Source of the DNA: Acinetobacter rathckeae
Lineage (GTDB): Bacteria > Pseudomonadota > Gammaproteobacteria > Pseudomonadales > Moraxellaceae
DNA length: 64,000 nt
Assembly (NCBI RefSeq): GCF_015627125.1
Contig: NZ_VTDO01000010.1
Location: 1-64,000 of the forward strand
Reading direction: 5' to 3'
This document shows positions 8,645 through 17,638 of this stretch, in pieces. The notes beneath the pieces were generated by a model. That model was given only the letters and a program-made list of their open reading frames with translations, did no database searches and had not been told where the DNA came from. Position numbers and translations under genes: made by a program. Numbering within the stretch: the first letter of the stretch is position 1; the number at the start of each line of letters is the position of its first letter.

Positions 8645-10618
8645 CTACTCTGGCAGTTTTAGTGCCTGAGCAATACTTGTCCATGGTACATATTTAAAAT
8701 TTTGGTTGCCTTCAGGCATACGCTTATGACCATCTTGTGCCACAAACATGCCTTGCTTCCATACACCACCCATTGCAAAACTACTCACTTCTAAACCATC
8801 TGTTTCAGAAATGGCATCAATGTTTTTCGCAAGGTTCATACCCACTTTAAAACGACCACGGTATTGGTAAGGTGCAGTCGCATCAACCACTACATAGCTG
8901 TCATTGCCTTGGCTTGAGAACACCAAATAGCTATGGTTCTTACCTTGGTAGATACCCATACCTTCAATGTCATCTTTCACACCATGCTCACCCACTGCAA
9001 TCACTTTTTGCAATGCGTCATTGTTTGCAAGCAGGCTCATACTCCACACAGCGTGATCTTCTTCACCCAGAAAAATACGATCGTTGAGGTCATCTACCAC
9101 ACAGCCTTCAGGTTGAGTTTTTACTGCAAAACGCTTGACTTCAGTACCTTGTAACTGTTTATTTTTGCCTGTGATTTGATATTGTACAAATGTACCATCT
9201 TTATCATTTGGAATAGCAAAAATGTCTTTGTCACGGTTTTGGTATAAACAAATCCCGTAAATATCTTTTAGACTGGTCGCAACTTCACCCAGTACAGACA
9301 CCTTGCCCGTGCTTTGATCAATGGCAAATACATGTAAGCTGTTTTGATCACGATTGGTTGCAATCGCCACATCTACACGCTCATTTCCCCACATAAAGTT
9401 CGAGCGGACATCGACATTATTTAAACGACCTACAGGCAGGTACTGGGTCTCTTTACCTTGCAAGTCATAGACTTGTAAGCCACCGAGTTTATCCGTACCT
9501 AATACTCTAGATTGGCTCGGGTTTTTCAAATTATGCCAAATCGCGGGGTCATCGGCCGCATCGCCTGTATGTGGCACAGTCACCGTTTGTATTTCTGGTT
9601 GCACCGTCACCACATCTGTAATTGCCACTTGAGTAGTGATTGGCTCAATATTGGCTTCCTTTTCAGAAAGGCTGGCCATTTTTAATTGATGGTTGTCATT
9701 CACTAAAAATTTGACTTGCCCTTGCTCTGACCATACCTGTAATTGCTCAGGTTTTTTCATATCTGGCAAAGACCATGTTTTTAAATATGTCCAAGCTTTG
9801 CCTTTTTGCTCGTATTGGTAAAGCAAATGAGCCTTTTCATCTAAAACAAAGGCACTTTTTCCAAGTAAAGCCATACCCGCAGGTGTACCTTGTATCTGAC
9901 CATATGGCTGTACTAGGTCAACAATTTGGCGTGTAAACGGTTGCTCAGGGTCGGCAGGATACTGCCATACACCAATGCCTTCTTCATTGATCAGCAGTTT
10001 GCTTTTTTGCTGATCAACTGCACACGAACTACTGCCCACAGGTAGGTTTAACTGGCGTACCAATTTAGGAGCAACAACGGTCTCTCCATGTTGACCAATA
10101 ATCCACTGCTCACCTTGCCCTTGCTCACCAATGAGGAAAGAAAAGATGTCTTTACTTTCATTTTCATACAAACACAGTGTTTCTATTTTAAAGGTGGTTT
10201 TAGGCAATGCCGTCATTTTTGACCATGTATTTGTTTTAAAGTTAAACGTACTGGTCATGGCTTGTTGGTTTTTTAAATCAACCACTTGCACTAAGATCTG
10301 TGATGCATCTAAAACACGATACCCCACCGCACCAAACTTCCCTTCAAGTTGAGTCAGCACTTTATTTTGCTGATCTAAAATGCGTAAACCTTGGTTTTTA
10401 CTGCTTTGAATTACAAATGCTTCAGGCCATGCAGCTACAGCAAGATGCTGAACTGCTTCAACTTTAAAGTCATTGTCTGCAAGAGTGTTAAACTGAAGTG
10501 CAGTGCTACTACTTTGCACTTGGCTAGCAGAAGCTACAGATGCCTTATTTTCAGCAGGCTTGCCACATGCGACCAACACCAGTGCCATGCTACTGATTAA
10601 TATCGTTGTTTTAAACAT
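8645..10618 (-). CDS. Beta-propeller phytase lipoprotein, two-domain
   Basis: 657 residues with a lipobox (LVAC, Cys18), so probably outer-membrane or periplasm anchored. The C-terminal half (about 335-657) is a beta-propeller phytase domain: DDPAIW at 356-361, LGTDKLGGLQVYDLQGK near 373-389, then repeats with NNVDVR and EGCVVDDLNDRIFLGEED. The N-terminal half (about 45-330) is a diverged second propeller, the arrangement known from dual-domain BPPs. The family releases phosphate from Ca-phytate. It follows a TonB receptor by about 20 bp; the BPP/TonB-receptor pair is a recurrent arrangement. Confidence 0.9.
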   Translation of the reverse strand: MFKTTILISSMALVLVACGKPAENKASVASASQVQSSSTALQFNTLADNDFKVEAVQHLAVAAWPEAFVIQSSKNQGLRILDQQNKVLTQLEGKFGAVGYRVLDASQILVQVVDLKNQQAMTSTFNFKTNTWSKMTALPKTTFKIETLCLYENESKDIFSFLIGEQGQGEQWIIGQHGETVVAPKLVRQLNLPVGSSSCAVDQQKSKLLINEEGIGVWQYPADPEQPFTRQIVDLVQPYGQIQGTPAGMALLGKSAFVLDEKAHLLYQYEQKGKAWTYLKTWSLPDMKKPEQLQVWSEQGQVKFLVNDNHQLKMASLSEKEANIEPITTQVAITDVVTVQPEIQTVTVPHTGDAADDPAIWHNLKNPSQSRVLGTDKLGGLQVYDLQGKETQYLPVGRLNNVDVRSNFMWGNERVDVAIATNRDQNSLHVFAIDQSTGKVSVLGEVATSLKDIYGICLYQNRDKDIFAIPNDKDGTFVQYQITGKNKQLQGTEVKRFAVKTQPEGCVVDDLNDRIFLGEEDHAVWSMSLLANNDALQKVIAVGEHGVKDDIEGMGIYQGKNHSYLVFSSQGNDSYVVVDATAPYQYRGRFKVGMNLAKNIDAISETDGLEVSSFAMGGVWKQGMFVAQDGHKRMPEGNQNFKYVPWTSIAQALKLPE

Positions 10619-10639
10619 ATTTTTTAACCGTCAATTACA

Positions 10640-13132
10640 TTAAAAATGTGTGAATGTCAGTGCCAATTTATACGTTGGCCCATAAGTTTCATACTGTGCA
10701 TTCATCGACTTTGAACCCGTATATGCGTAGTACGCCTGATTGGTGACATTACCCACATCAAACTTTAATTTGAGCTGTTTGGTGATGTTGTAGTAGCTGC
10801 TAACATCGACAAAGAACTGCTTGTCATTGTAAATATCTAAGGCAGGCTGGCTCACATCTGTAATTTGATACACATTCGCTGACTTATAATTGGCAGACAC
10901 TTTCACACCTGCTCGCTCACCCTCCCAACCCAACAATGCATTACCCACAAAGTTCGACTGGCTTGGGAAACGAATATGGCGTGTGGTATAGGTATCTGAC
11001 ACGGTAGCATCTGAGTGGCTCAGTGTTGTATTTAAACCCCACACTAAACCATTCCACGGTGCAGGTAGTTGATCCATTTTTTGTGAATACGCCAGCTCTA
11101 AGCCATAAATTTTCGCTTGATCACCATTTTTATAGGTTGTGGCTGTATCAAAATCTGCCCATCGCCCCTGACCTGAAAGGTCTGTTTTGTAGACAAAGTT
11201 TTTAATTTTTTTATAGAACACATTGGCAGATAACGTACCTGCTGTACCAAAGTAATGCTCTGCACTTAAATCAAAGTTCTGTGATGTCAGTGCTTTTAAA
11301 TCGGGGTTACCAAACTCTGCTTCTAAGTCGGTATTGCTCACGTACATTCCTGGTGAAGATTGAGCAAACGTTGGACGTACCACAGTACTGGTATAGGCTG
11401 CACGAAGTAGGGTGTTTTTATCTAGCTCATAACGCAAAGTTAAATTTGGTAGCCAGTTGTTATAATCTTGCTTGTGCGATGTTGGCGATATTTTGGTATC
11501 AATATAACCATAGCCTTGAGAGGTCTTTTTTGTGCCTTCAAAACGTAAACCTGCAATCACACGTAGCTTGTCTATATCTACAGTGTTCATGAAATATAAA
11601 GCATTAATATTTTCTTTGCTGTTAAAATCATTAACAGTAGATGCTTCTAAGTCAATGTTTTTATTTGGGTCTAAACCAACCAAGTGATTTTTAGCCGCCG
11701 TTTCATCAATAAATGGGCCGAAACTGGCTAGGCTGTAATCTGCATCGCCATAGAAGTCATTACTACCCGCATTTGCTAAATTCTTTTTATACACCCACTC
11801 ATTTTGATCATTGGTTTTTTGACGATGGCTGATCTTACCACCAAACTTAAACTGTGCTGCATACTCAGCTAAGCTATAGTCACGGCTAAAGTCGAGCTTA
11901 ATATTTTTCTCGGTGTCTTTTGTCAGTGCTTGCTTTTGCTTAATACTATTTAAAGTAAAGTTTTTCGGGTTATTTAAATCACTCGCACTTGATGTAAATA
12001 CTGGGCGTTCAGTGTCTGAATAACTTAACCCTTTAAACTTGCCTGTGTACTCTGCACCCGACAAACCTTGTGGGTCATTTTCTTCTGCTTCGCTATAACC
12101 CAGTTGACCTTCAACCACCCACATACCAAGCTGTTGCTTACCACCAAGTACATATGATTGTATGCTTTGATCTTCTTCACGTGCCTTTAAAGCACGCGTC
12201 ACTTTACCTGTACATGCCTGATTTACAACACATGGACTATCAAACTTCACATTACGTGCATAGCGTGATTCGGTATCATCAAAACGGCTGTAAAGCGTTT
12301 TTAAATAGTATTGTCCTGAGTCGGTACGCCAGTCAAAATTTAACCCTGCACCTAAACGCTCACGAGCAATATCATAGTAACGCATAGAAATTTTGTTAAT
12401 GCCTTGACCTGTCCACTCACCTTCAGTTTCAACATTGTCTGAACCAAACTTACGGTTTTGGTAACTCAGTGCAGCCGCCACACCAAAATTATCCTCACCG
12501 CCTAAAATGCTAAAACGGTTACTAATTGCACCTGAAAATTTAGGGCTATATTTATCACGTAAGCTGTTATAGCTGCCTTCAGCTGTGCCCGTATAAAATA
12601 AACCTTTATGGTCAAATGCAGACAAGCTATTCACTTGTACTGTACCACCTAAAGAGTTGGCATCTAAATCTGGCGTAAGTGTTTTAACCACCGCCAAAGA
12701 CTGTACCAGCTCAGAAGGTAAAACATCTAAAGCCACACCACGGCGATTACTTTCAGGTGCAGGTACTAATGTGCCATTAATAGTGACGGCATTTAAGTCG
12801 GCACTTAAACCACGCACTGTTACAAAACGCCCTTCGCCCTGATCTCGTTCAACAGATACCCCTGGCAAACGCTGTAATGCTTCTGCGGCATTGTCATCTG
12901 GCAGTTGACCAATACCATCTGCATGCACCACACTACTAATGCTGTCTGAGCTTTGTTGCTCACGTAAAGCAGCATTCATACTGGCAGCTTGCCCGGTACC
13001 TGTAACCTGAATAACACCTAATGACTGTACTTCATTGTCTGCTGCATGTGCTGGATTCAACGCCATTAACGCTAAAACCAATGTACTCAATTGAAATGTA
13101 TTTAAAGCGGTTTGTTTTTTTGAATGACGCAT
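10640..13132 (-). CDS. TonB-dependent receptor paired with phytase
   Basis: 830 residues from ATG 13132 (a TTG at 13147 is in frame). Signal peptide ends near AHAAD. The plug has IGQLPDDNAAEALQRLPGV and FVTVRGLSADLNAVTINGT, typical of the TIGR01782-type receptor group often linked to hydrolases of polymeric nutrients. The barrel ends KLALTFTHF. It is the first gene of the two-gene unit with the phytase, giving an uptake route for phytate or its products. A PhoB-like box lies 55 bp upstream. Confidence 0.92.
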   Translation of the reverse strand: MRHSKKQTALNTFQLSTLVLALMALNPAHAADNEVQSLGVIQVTGTGQAASMNAALREQQSSDSISSVVHADGIGQLPDDNAAEALQRLPGVSVERDQGEGRFVTVRGLSADLNAVTINGTLVPAPESNRRGVALDVLPSELVQSLAVVKTLTPDLDANSLGGTVQVNSLSAFDHKGLFYTGTAEGSYNSLRDKYSPKFSGAISNRFSILGGEDNFGVAAALSYQNRKFGSDNVETEGEWTGQGINKISMRYYDIARERLGAGLNFDWRTDSGQYYLKTLYSRFDDTESRYARNVKFDSPCVVNQACTGKVTRALKAREEDQSIQSYVLGGKQQLGMWVVEGQLGYSEAEENDPQGLSGAEYTGKFKGLSYSDTERPVFTSSASDLNNPKNFTLNSIKQKQALTKDTEKNIKLDFSRDYSLAEYAAQFKFGGKISHRQKTNDQNEWVYKKNLANAGSNDFYGDADYSLASFGPFIDETAAKNHLVGLDPNKNIDLEASTVNDFNSKENINALYFMNTVDIDKLRVIAGLRFEGTKKTSQGYGYIDTKISPTSHKQDYNNWLPNLTLRYELDKNTLLRAAYTSTVVRPTFAQSSPGMYVSNTDLEAEFGNPDLKALTSQNFDLSAEHYFGTAGTLSANVFYKKIKNFVYKTDLSGQGRWADFDTATTYKNGDQAKIYGLELAYSQKMDQLPAPWNGLVWGLNTTLSHSDATVSDTYTTRHIRFPSQSNFVGNALLGWEGERAGVKVSANYKSANVYQITDVSQPALDIYNDKQFFVDVSSYYNITKQLKLKFDVGNVTNQAYYAYTGSKSMNAQYETYGPTYKLALTFTHF

Positions 13133-13186
13133 TACCTGAAACCCCAAGCGAAATTAAGTCTGCTGTAGGCACAATAAGTTGTAATT

Positions 13187-13204
13187 GTTAATGATCTGTT
13201 ACAG
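13187..13204 (-). promoter_or_regulatory. PhoB-like box upstream of phytase receptor gene
   Basis: On the minus strand CTGTAAC-AGAT-CATTAAC, two heptamers 11 bp apart. The first matches the Pho half-site CTGT(C/A)A(T/C) fully and the second at five of seven positions. The rest of the 301-bp gap between the receptor and the divergent GGDEF gene is AT-rich with no other feature I can support. Confidence 0.5.
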
Positions 13205-13433
13205 TATTTTTTTATAAGTATGTTTTTGGATACTTTGGTCTACTTTTTGTCAAAAAATGAGCTGATTTGACCTCAGAAAAAGTGTTAATAACCACAATCT
13301 TTTGTAAAAAAGTGCTATAAATTGCATTCTAAAGCTTAATTTAAAAAAAATAATGAGCTATTTTGACTAAATCTTACGCCATAAAAACGTCATATAAATT
13401 TGCTTAACTATAAAAAAACACTCTATTTTTAAT

Positions 13434-14366
13434 ATGCACGCTCATCTTAGTCGCCCATTAAAGTTCACCTACTACGTGTATCTTTTATCACTGTTATGCT
13501 TATTAGGCTTAGTATTATTTTTAACTTTTGGTCAAATAAAACATCTCGCACAGTGGAATTGGGTCGATATTTTAGGCGAAGGTGGTTCAACTATATTTAT
13601 TGGTCTTTGGATTGCCCTACTATTAAAAGGCCGACCTCAAGGCCGTGTTACCAATTATATTTTTTTCGGGCTAAGTTTTATCTTTTTTCATCTTTGGATA
13701 GATACTTTAGATGAGTTTATTCGCTTACCAAAAACCATTCATTGGAATGCATGGTTAGAGTCTGTGCCATTTCCGATTGGTATTGGCCTACTCACCATTG
13801 GTTTAATGTATTGGAAACAAGAACAACTGGCCATTTCTAAACAACTGCTCAAGACTGAACGCATTTTTCGAGATCATCGTTTATTTGATGCACTGACCCC
13901 ACTTGCTGATGCCAACTATTTTAAAGCACAGCTGAATACACTCATAGACAACTCAAAAGACAACGCACCGCACTGTGTGATTTTAATCGACATGCAACAG
14001 TTCGATGCCATCAATAAAAAATATGGCTTTGATGAAGGCTCTTTAATTTTACAATATATTTCACAAACACTGATCTTGAACTTACGCTCAGATGACCTCG
14101 TTTGCCGACTGGCAGGCGACCGTTTTGTGATTTTATTACCACAAACACGCCTAAAACAGGCCGAAAAAATGACCTTACAGCTTAAAAAATTGGTCGCAAC
14201 TTGTCAGTACTACCCTCAACATTCAGCTCAAGCAATTGAACTTGCTGTTCATGCTATCTGTAGTGAAATTGACCAAGCCAATGCACATTTGGTCTTAAAA
14301 CATTTAAACCAAAAACTACAACACACAAAACAAAATGACCCTATACATCAGGTGGTACTTCAATGA
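13434..14366 (+). CDS. Membrane protein with degenerate GGDEF domain
   Basis: 310 residues: three or four TM helices (about 14-34, 51-64, 75-92, 112-127), then a GGDEF-type domain (about 148-305). The signature is AGDRF (227-231) instead of GG(D/E)EF, so diguanylate cyclase activity is doubtful. An I-site-like RSDD (218-221) lies exactly five residues before it, the place of the c-di-GMP inhibitory RxxD. It may therefore bind c-di-GMP without making it (inference). Its stop overlaps the start of the AraC gene (ATGA), indicating a coupled pair. Confidence 0.82.
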   Translation: MHAHLSRPLKFTYYVYLLSLLCLLGLVLFLTFGQIKHLAQWNWVDILGEGGSTIFIGLWIALLLKGRPQGRVTNYIFFGLSFIFFHLWIDTLDEFIRLPKTIHWNAWLESVPFPIGIGLLTIGLMYWKQEQLAISKQLLKTERIFRDHRLFDALTPLADANYFKAQLNTLIDNSKDNAPHCVILIDMQQFDAINKKYGFDEGSLILQYISQTLILNLRSDDLVCRLAGDRFVILLPQTRLKQAEKMTLQLKKLVATCQYYPQHSAQAIELAVHAICSEIDQANAHLVLKHLNQKLQHTKQNDPIHQVVLQ

Positions 14367-15364
14367 ATTACGAACATGACCACCCGTTTATACCCGCACA
14401 CCATCAACTGTCTTTACTCATAGATTTGGCAAGGCAGTATCATTTAGATGACCACATACTTTTAAGTGGTAGTGGTCTATTTTTGCAAGATATTTTATCT
14501 GCCAATAAAAAAATATCTTACTTACAGTTTATGACGGTATTAAACAATGCCAAAGCTCACTTTCACAGTGATGATATTCGCTTTTTATTTGGTGGACGCT
14601 GTTTAACCACCCCTTTTAACCATGCCTTAAAATCTATTTTATATGCACAAAACTTTGAGCAAGCACTCAATCGTTGCTTGGAATTTCACGCCTTAGTTTG
14701 CCCATGGCTTACCCCTAAGATCATGAAAAACCATCAGGAAATCATTATTTATTGGTTAAATGTACCACGTAACAACGATGGTTTATTTTTATTAGAAATG
14801 AGTATGAGTGCATTTAAAGCACTATCTAGAGAAATTTTAGCGGAAAAAGTCACTTGGCAATTTGATTTTAATAGCGATGAGCCTGAGTATATTGAACAAT
14901 ACTGGAGTCATTTGGGCGATCAGTTACACTTTAAGCAACCCATTTCTTGTATGCGTCTAAGCATAGATTATTTACAAAAACCGCTACCACAACACTCTTT
15001 CACCCTATCTTCAACCTGCTATATACAAGCACAACATGACATTGAAAAATACCAACTACAACACAGTTTTTTAGAAGCTATCTACCGGTACTTAATGCAA
15101 AATATTGGACAAGGCGTTTCATTAGACAGCACGGCAACTTATTTTTCTATGAGCAGTGCCACGCTCAAACGCAAACTTAAAAAGCACGGCACATCTTTTC
15201 AAGCACAAGTTGACCAATGCCGCTTACATACAGCCATGATATTACAACGCGTACATGGGTTTAACAGTGAGCAAATTGCTCACCATTTAGCCATCCATGA
15301 TCCGACCAATTTTCGTAGAGCCTTTAAACGCTGGTGTGGCTTGCCTTTACAGTCATTAGTTTAA
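14363..15364 (+). CDS. AraC-family regulator (PF12625-type N-terminus)
   Basis: 333 residues. The N-terminal two thirds resemble the arabinose_bd/AraC-type ligand domain of OruR/ArgR-like regulators: ISYLQFMTVLNNA near 50, FLFGGRCLTTPF near 72, ALNRCLEFHALV near 100. The C-terminal AraC helix-turn-helix pair spans about 245-330 (YFSMSSATLKRKLKKHG, IAHHLAIHDPTNFRRAFKRW). It is translationally coupled to the GGDEF protein, which suggests regulation by that membrane sensor. Target genes unknown. Its 3' end overlaps the convergent small gene by 9 bp. Confidence 0.88.
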   Translation: MNYEHDHPFIPAHHQLSLLIDLARQYHLDDHILLSGSGLFLQDILSANKKISYLQFMTVLNNAKAHFHSDDIRFLFGGRCLTTPFNHALKSILYAQNFEQALNRCLEFHALVCPWLTPKIMKNHQEIIIYWLNVPRNNDGLFLLEMSMSAFKALSREILAEKVTWQFDFNSDEPEYIEQYWSHLGDQLHFKQPISCMRLSIDYLQKPLPQHSFTLSSTCYIQAQHDIEKYQLQHSFLEAIYRYLMQNIGQGVSLDSTATYFSMSSATLKRKLKKHGTSFQAQVDQCRLHTAMILQRVHGFNSEQIAHHLAIHDPTNFRRAFKRWCGLPLQSLV

Positions 15365-15673
15365 ACCATAGCATTTAGACGTCGCTACATTTTGGTCTGT
15401 ATTTGAATTTGCAGGATAAACAAAACAAATTAAGGCTTTTTTACCTTGTTGTAAGGTAAATACTGGGCCTGTGTCTTCAATATTTGTACTTACAATCTTC
15501 GCCCCATGATTCAAAAAATCAGACAATGGCTTTTGCTCTGCTTTAAGCACCGTTGGGTACTCTAGTGCATTGTCTGCAACTTTTGCACCTGTTGCAGGTG
15601 GCCAAATACTTTGTGCATATGTGAATTGACTTAAAGTCCCTAAAGTCAGTAATACAGCAGTGGATTTTAGCAT
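15356..15673 (-). CDS. Small secreted protein of unknown function
   Basis: 105 residues with a clear signal peptide (LLTLGTLSQFTYAQS, cleavage near 20). The mature part is about 85 residues with two Cys near the C-terminus (LICFVYP and SKCYGLN), which could form a disulfide. No recognised domain. Likely periplasmic or outer-membrane associated. Confidence 0.65.
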   Translation of the reverse strand: MLKSTAVLLTLGTLSQFTYAQSIWPPATGAKVADNALEYPTVLKAEQKPLSDFLNHGAKIVSTNIEDTGPVFTLQQGKKALICFVYPANSNTDQNVATSKCYGLN

Positions 15674-15922
15674 GTATTTTTCCTAAAATGAGATTTCGTT
15701 TCAATATAAATTACTTAAAAAACAATAAGAAATAACATAATACAAGTCTCAACAAAGTGTAACTTTAAAGAATCTAGTCTTTATAAAATTTCTCGTAACC
15801 ATCTAAGTTTCATTGCCTAACACACACCACAAAAAACCTCATTTAAGTGACAACTCAAAATTATATTGTATACACCTGAGTTAGCATGTTATAAACACAA
15901 AAAATAATAAAGAGTAACCTTC

Positions 15923-16828
15923 ATGACCATTAAAGACTTCTTACTTGCATGTATTGTCATTTTGGCATGGGGTGTCAATTTCGTGGTGATTAAATTTGGG
16001 GTTCAAGATATTCCCCCCTTTTTATTAGGCTGCTTACGCTTTGTTTTTGTGGTCTTTCCTGCCATATTTTTTATTAAACGCCCACCTGTACCTACACGTC
16101 TCATTTTAATGTATGGTTTGGCCATCAGTTTTGGTCAATTCAGCTTACTATTTTTTGCCATGTATTTAGGTATGCCAACAGGTATCGCCTCTTTAGCATC
16201 TCAAGCACAAGTCTTTTTCACACTCCTATTAGGCGTGCTATTTTTAAAAGAAACATTAAAAATACAACATATTATGGGCATGTTGGTTGCAAGCATGGGA
16301 CTCATTATTTTAGCCATCAGCAAAGCAGGTATAAACAGCCACGTGCCTCTGATTCCATTTTTATTTATTTTAGCGGCAGCCCTCTCTTGGGCAATTGGTA
16401 ATATTTGCAATAAAGTGATTTTAAAACATGCCAATGTCAACGCACTGTCTTTAGTGGTATGGGCAGGTCTTGTACCCATTATTCCATTTTTCCTCTGTTC
16501 TGTATGGCTCGATGGCATTGATAAAGTCGGCATGAGCCTTGCACATATTCAAGCCAAAGATATTTTTGTAGTATTTTATCTCTCTATTGTCTGTTCATTG
16601 GTTGGCTATGGCTTGTGGGGCTACCTACTTAACAAATATGAAACATGGCGAGTTGCGCCACTGACGCTACTCATTCCTGTGGTTGGCTTAATTACCGGCT
16701 TTATTGTGTTAGGTGAGCGTTTATCTTACACACAATATATTGGCGTAGTCGTCATAGGTTTAGGGCTATGCATTAATATGTTTGGTCAACGAGTTTTTGC
16801 TCGGTTCAAAAGAAAACAAACCATCTAA
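15923..16828 (+). CDS. EamA-family (DMT) exporter
   Basis: 301 residues, ten predicted TM helices in two EamA repeats. It opens with ILAWGVNFVVIKFGV and has the repeat-end ASMGLIILAISK and second-repeat LGERLSYTQYIGVVVIGLGL. Closest in feel to E. coli EamA (O-acetylserine/cysteine export), but substrate cannot be read from sequence. Preceded by AAAGAGTAAC. Its stop overlaps the convergent methyltransferase stop by 4 bp. Confidence 0.85.
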   Translation: MTIKDFLLACIVILAWGVNFVVIKFGVQDIPPFLLGCLRFVFVVFPAIFFIKRPPVPTRLILMYGLAISFGQFSLLFFAMYLGMPTGIASLASQAQVFFTLLLGVLFLKETLKIQHIMGMLVASMGLIILAISKAGINSHVPLIPFLFILAAALSWAIGNICNKVILKHANVNALSLVVWAGLVPIIPFFLCSVWLDGIDKVGMSLAHIQAKDIFVVFYLSIVCSLVGYGLWGYLLNKYETWRVAPLTLLIPVVGLITGFIVLGERLSYTQYIGVVVIGLGLCINMFGQRVFARFKRKQTI

Positions 16829-17637
16829 TTTTTAGACATAGTCACTTGTACATAATCAAGTAAACCATCTTGGTATAGCTTTTGGCACAGCTTCGCAGTC
16901 ATTTTAATTTTAAAACCTGACAATCCTGTAAACTGCGTTGCGGGTTGCTGTGCAACATAATTGGCAAAGCCTAAAAAAACCTCTTGGCTTAGTCTTTGTA
17001 TCTCTAATTGATGATAACCCTGTACTTGAGCCATTGATTGTAATGTTTGCACTGTTTCTAGGTGTGCAACCTGCACATTGGCAGATTTAAGCAAGTACTG
17101 ATATTTTTTTTGCTGTAACCATGTTTGGTTATGCCAACGTTCATTGAAAAGCAAGTAATGAAAACCTACTCGTGTATTTGGCTTCACTAAGTGCCGAATT
17201 GCATGAAAAAAATCTGGCAAATAGCTATGATATAAAGCATCTATGCAGACAATAACATCGTACTGCTGTGTTAATCCATCTAATGCTAAGAAAGAACCTT
17301 GGTGCACCTGAATGTCATGGCTCACATTTTGAAGACGCGCCACACAATTTGCTTGTAATTCAATGCCCGTGATCTGCTTTACGGCGTAATTCTGTTGCCA
17401 AAAAAACAGGCTTGCCCCTTGCCCACACCCTAAATCAAGTACATGGTCATTTGCGCAAAGTTGTAATTGGTCGGCCAAGTGTGTGGCTAACTGCTCACAT
17501 GCTTGCACATAACTGTGTGTTTGCGGTTGCCAGAAACCCAAGTTTGTCCAAGCATATAAAGCCGTATCCCCCAACATAGTGGCATCTACAGCGTATTTAT
17601 GCCGTGATGCCCCGTGATGTTGCGGTATTTTTTGCAC
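16825..17637 (-). CDS. Class I SAM-dependent methyltransferase
   Basis: About 270 residues from a GTG at 17637 just after the preceding stop; a TTG at 17661 overlapping that gene is possible. SAM-binding motif I is VLDLGCGQGASL, with acidic motif II ITGIELQ and motif post-I YDVIVCIDALYH. The order resembles cyclopropane-fatty-acid-synthase-like or small-molecule methyltransferases. It directly follows an FAD amine-oxidase-like gene, a pairing seen in lipid-modifying clusters. The substrate is unknown. Confidence 0.8.
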   Translation of the reverse strand: MQKIPQHHGASRHKYAVDATMLGDTALYAWTNLGFWQPQTHSYVQACEQLATHLADQLQLCANDHVLDLGCGQGASLFFWQQNYAVKQITGIELQANCVARLQNVSHDIQVHQGSFLALDGLTQQYDVIVCIDALYHSYLPDFFHAIRHLVKPNTRVGFHYLLFNERWHNQTWLQQKKYQYLLKSANVQVAHLETVQTLQSMAQVQGYHQLEIQRLSQEVFLGFANYVAQQPATQFTGLSGFKIKMTAKLCQKLYQDGLLDYVQVTMSKN

Positions 17638-17638
17638 G

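Noticed and set aside
14222..14366. Frameshift in the GGDEF gene to explain the degenerate motif
   Set aside because: The frame is open and the I-site and flanking residues are in place, so the change is substitution rather than a frameshift.
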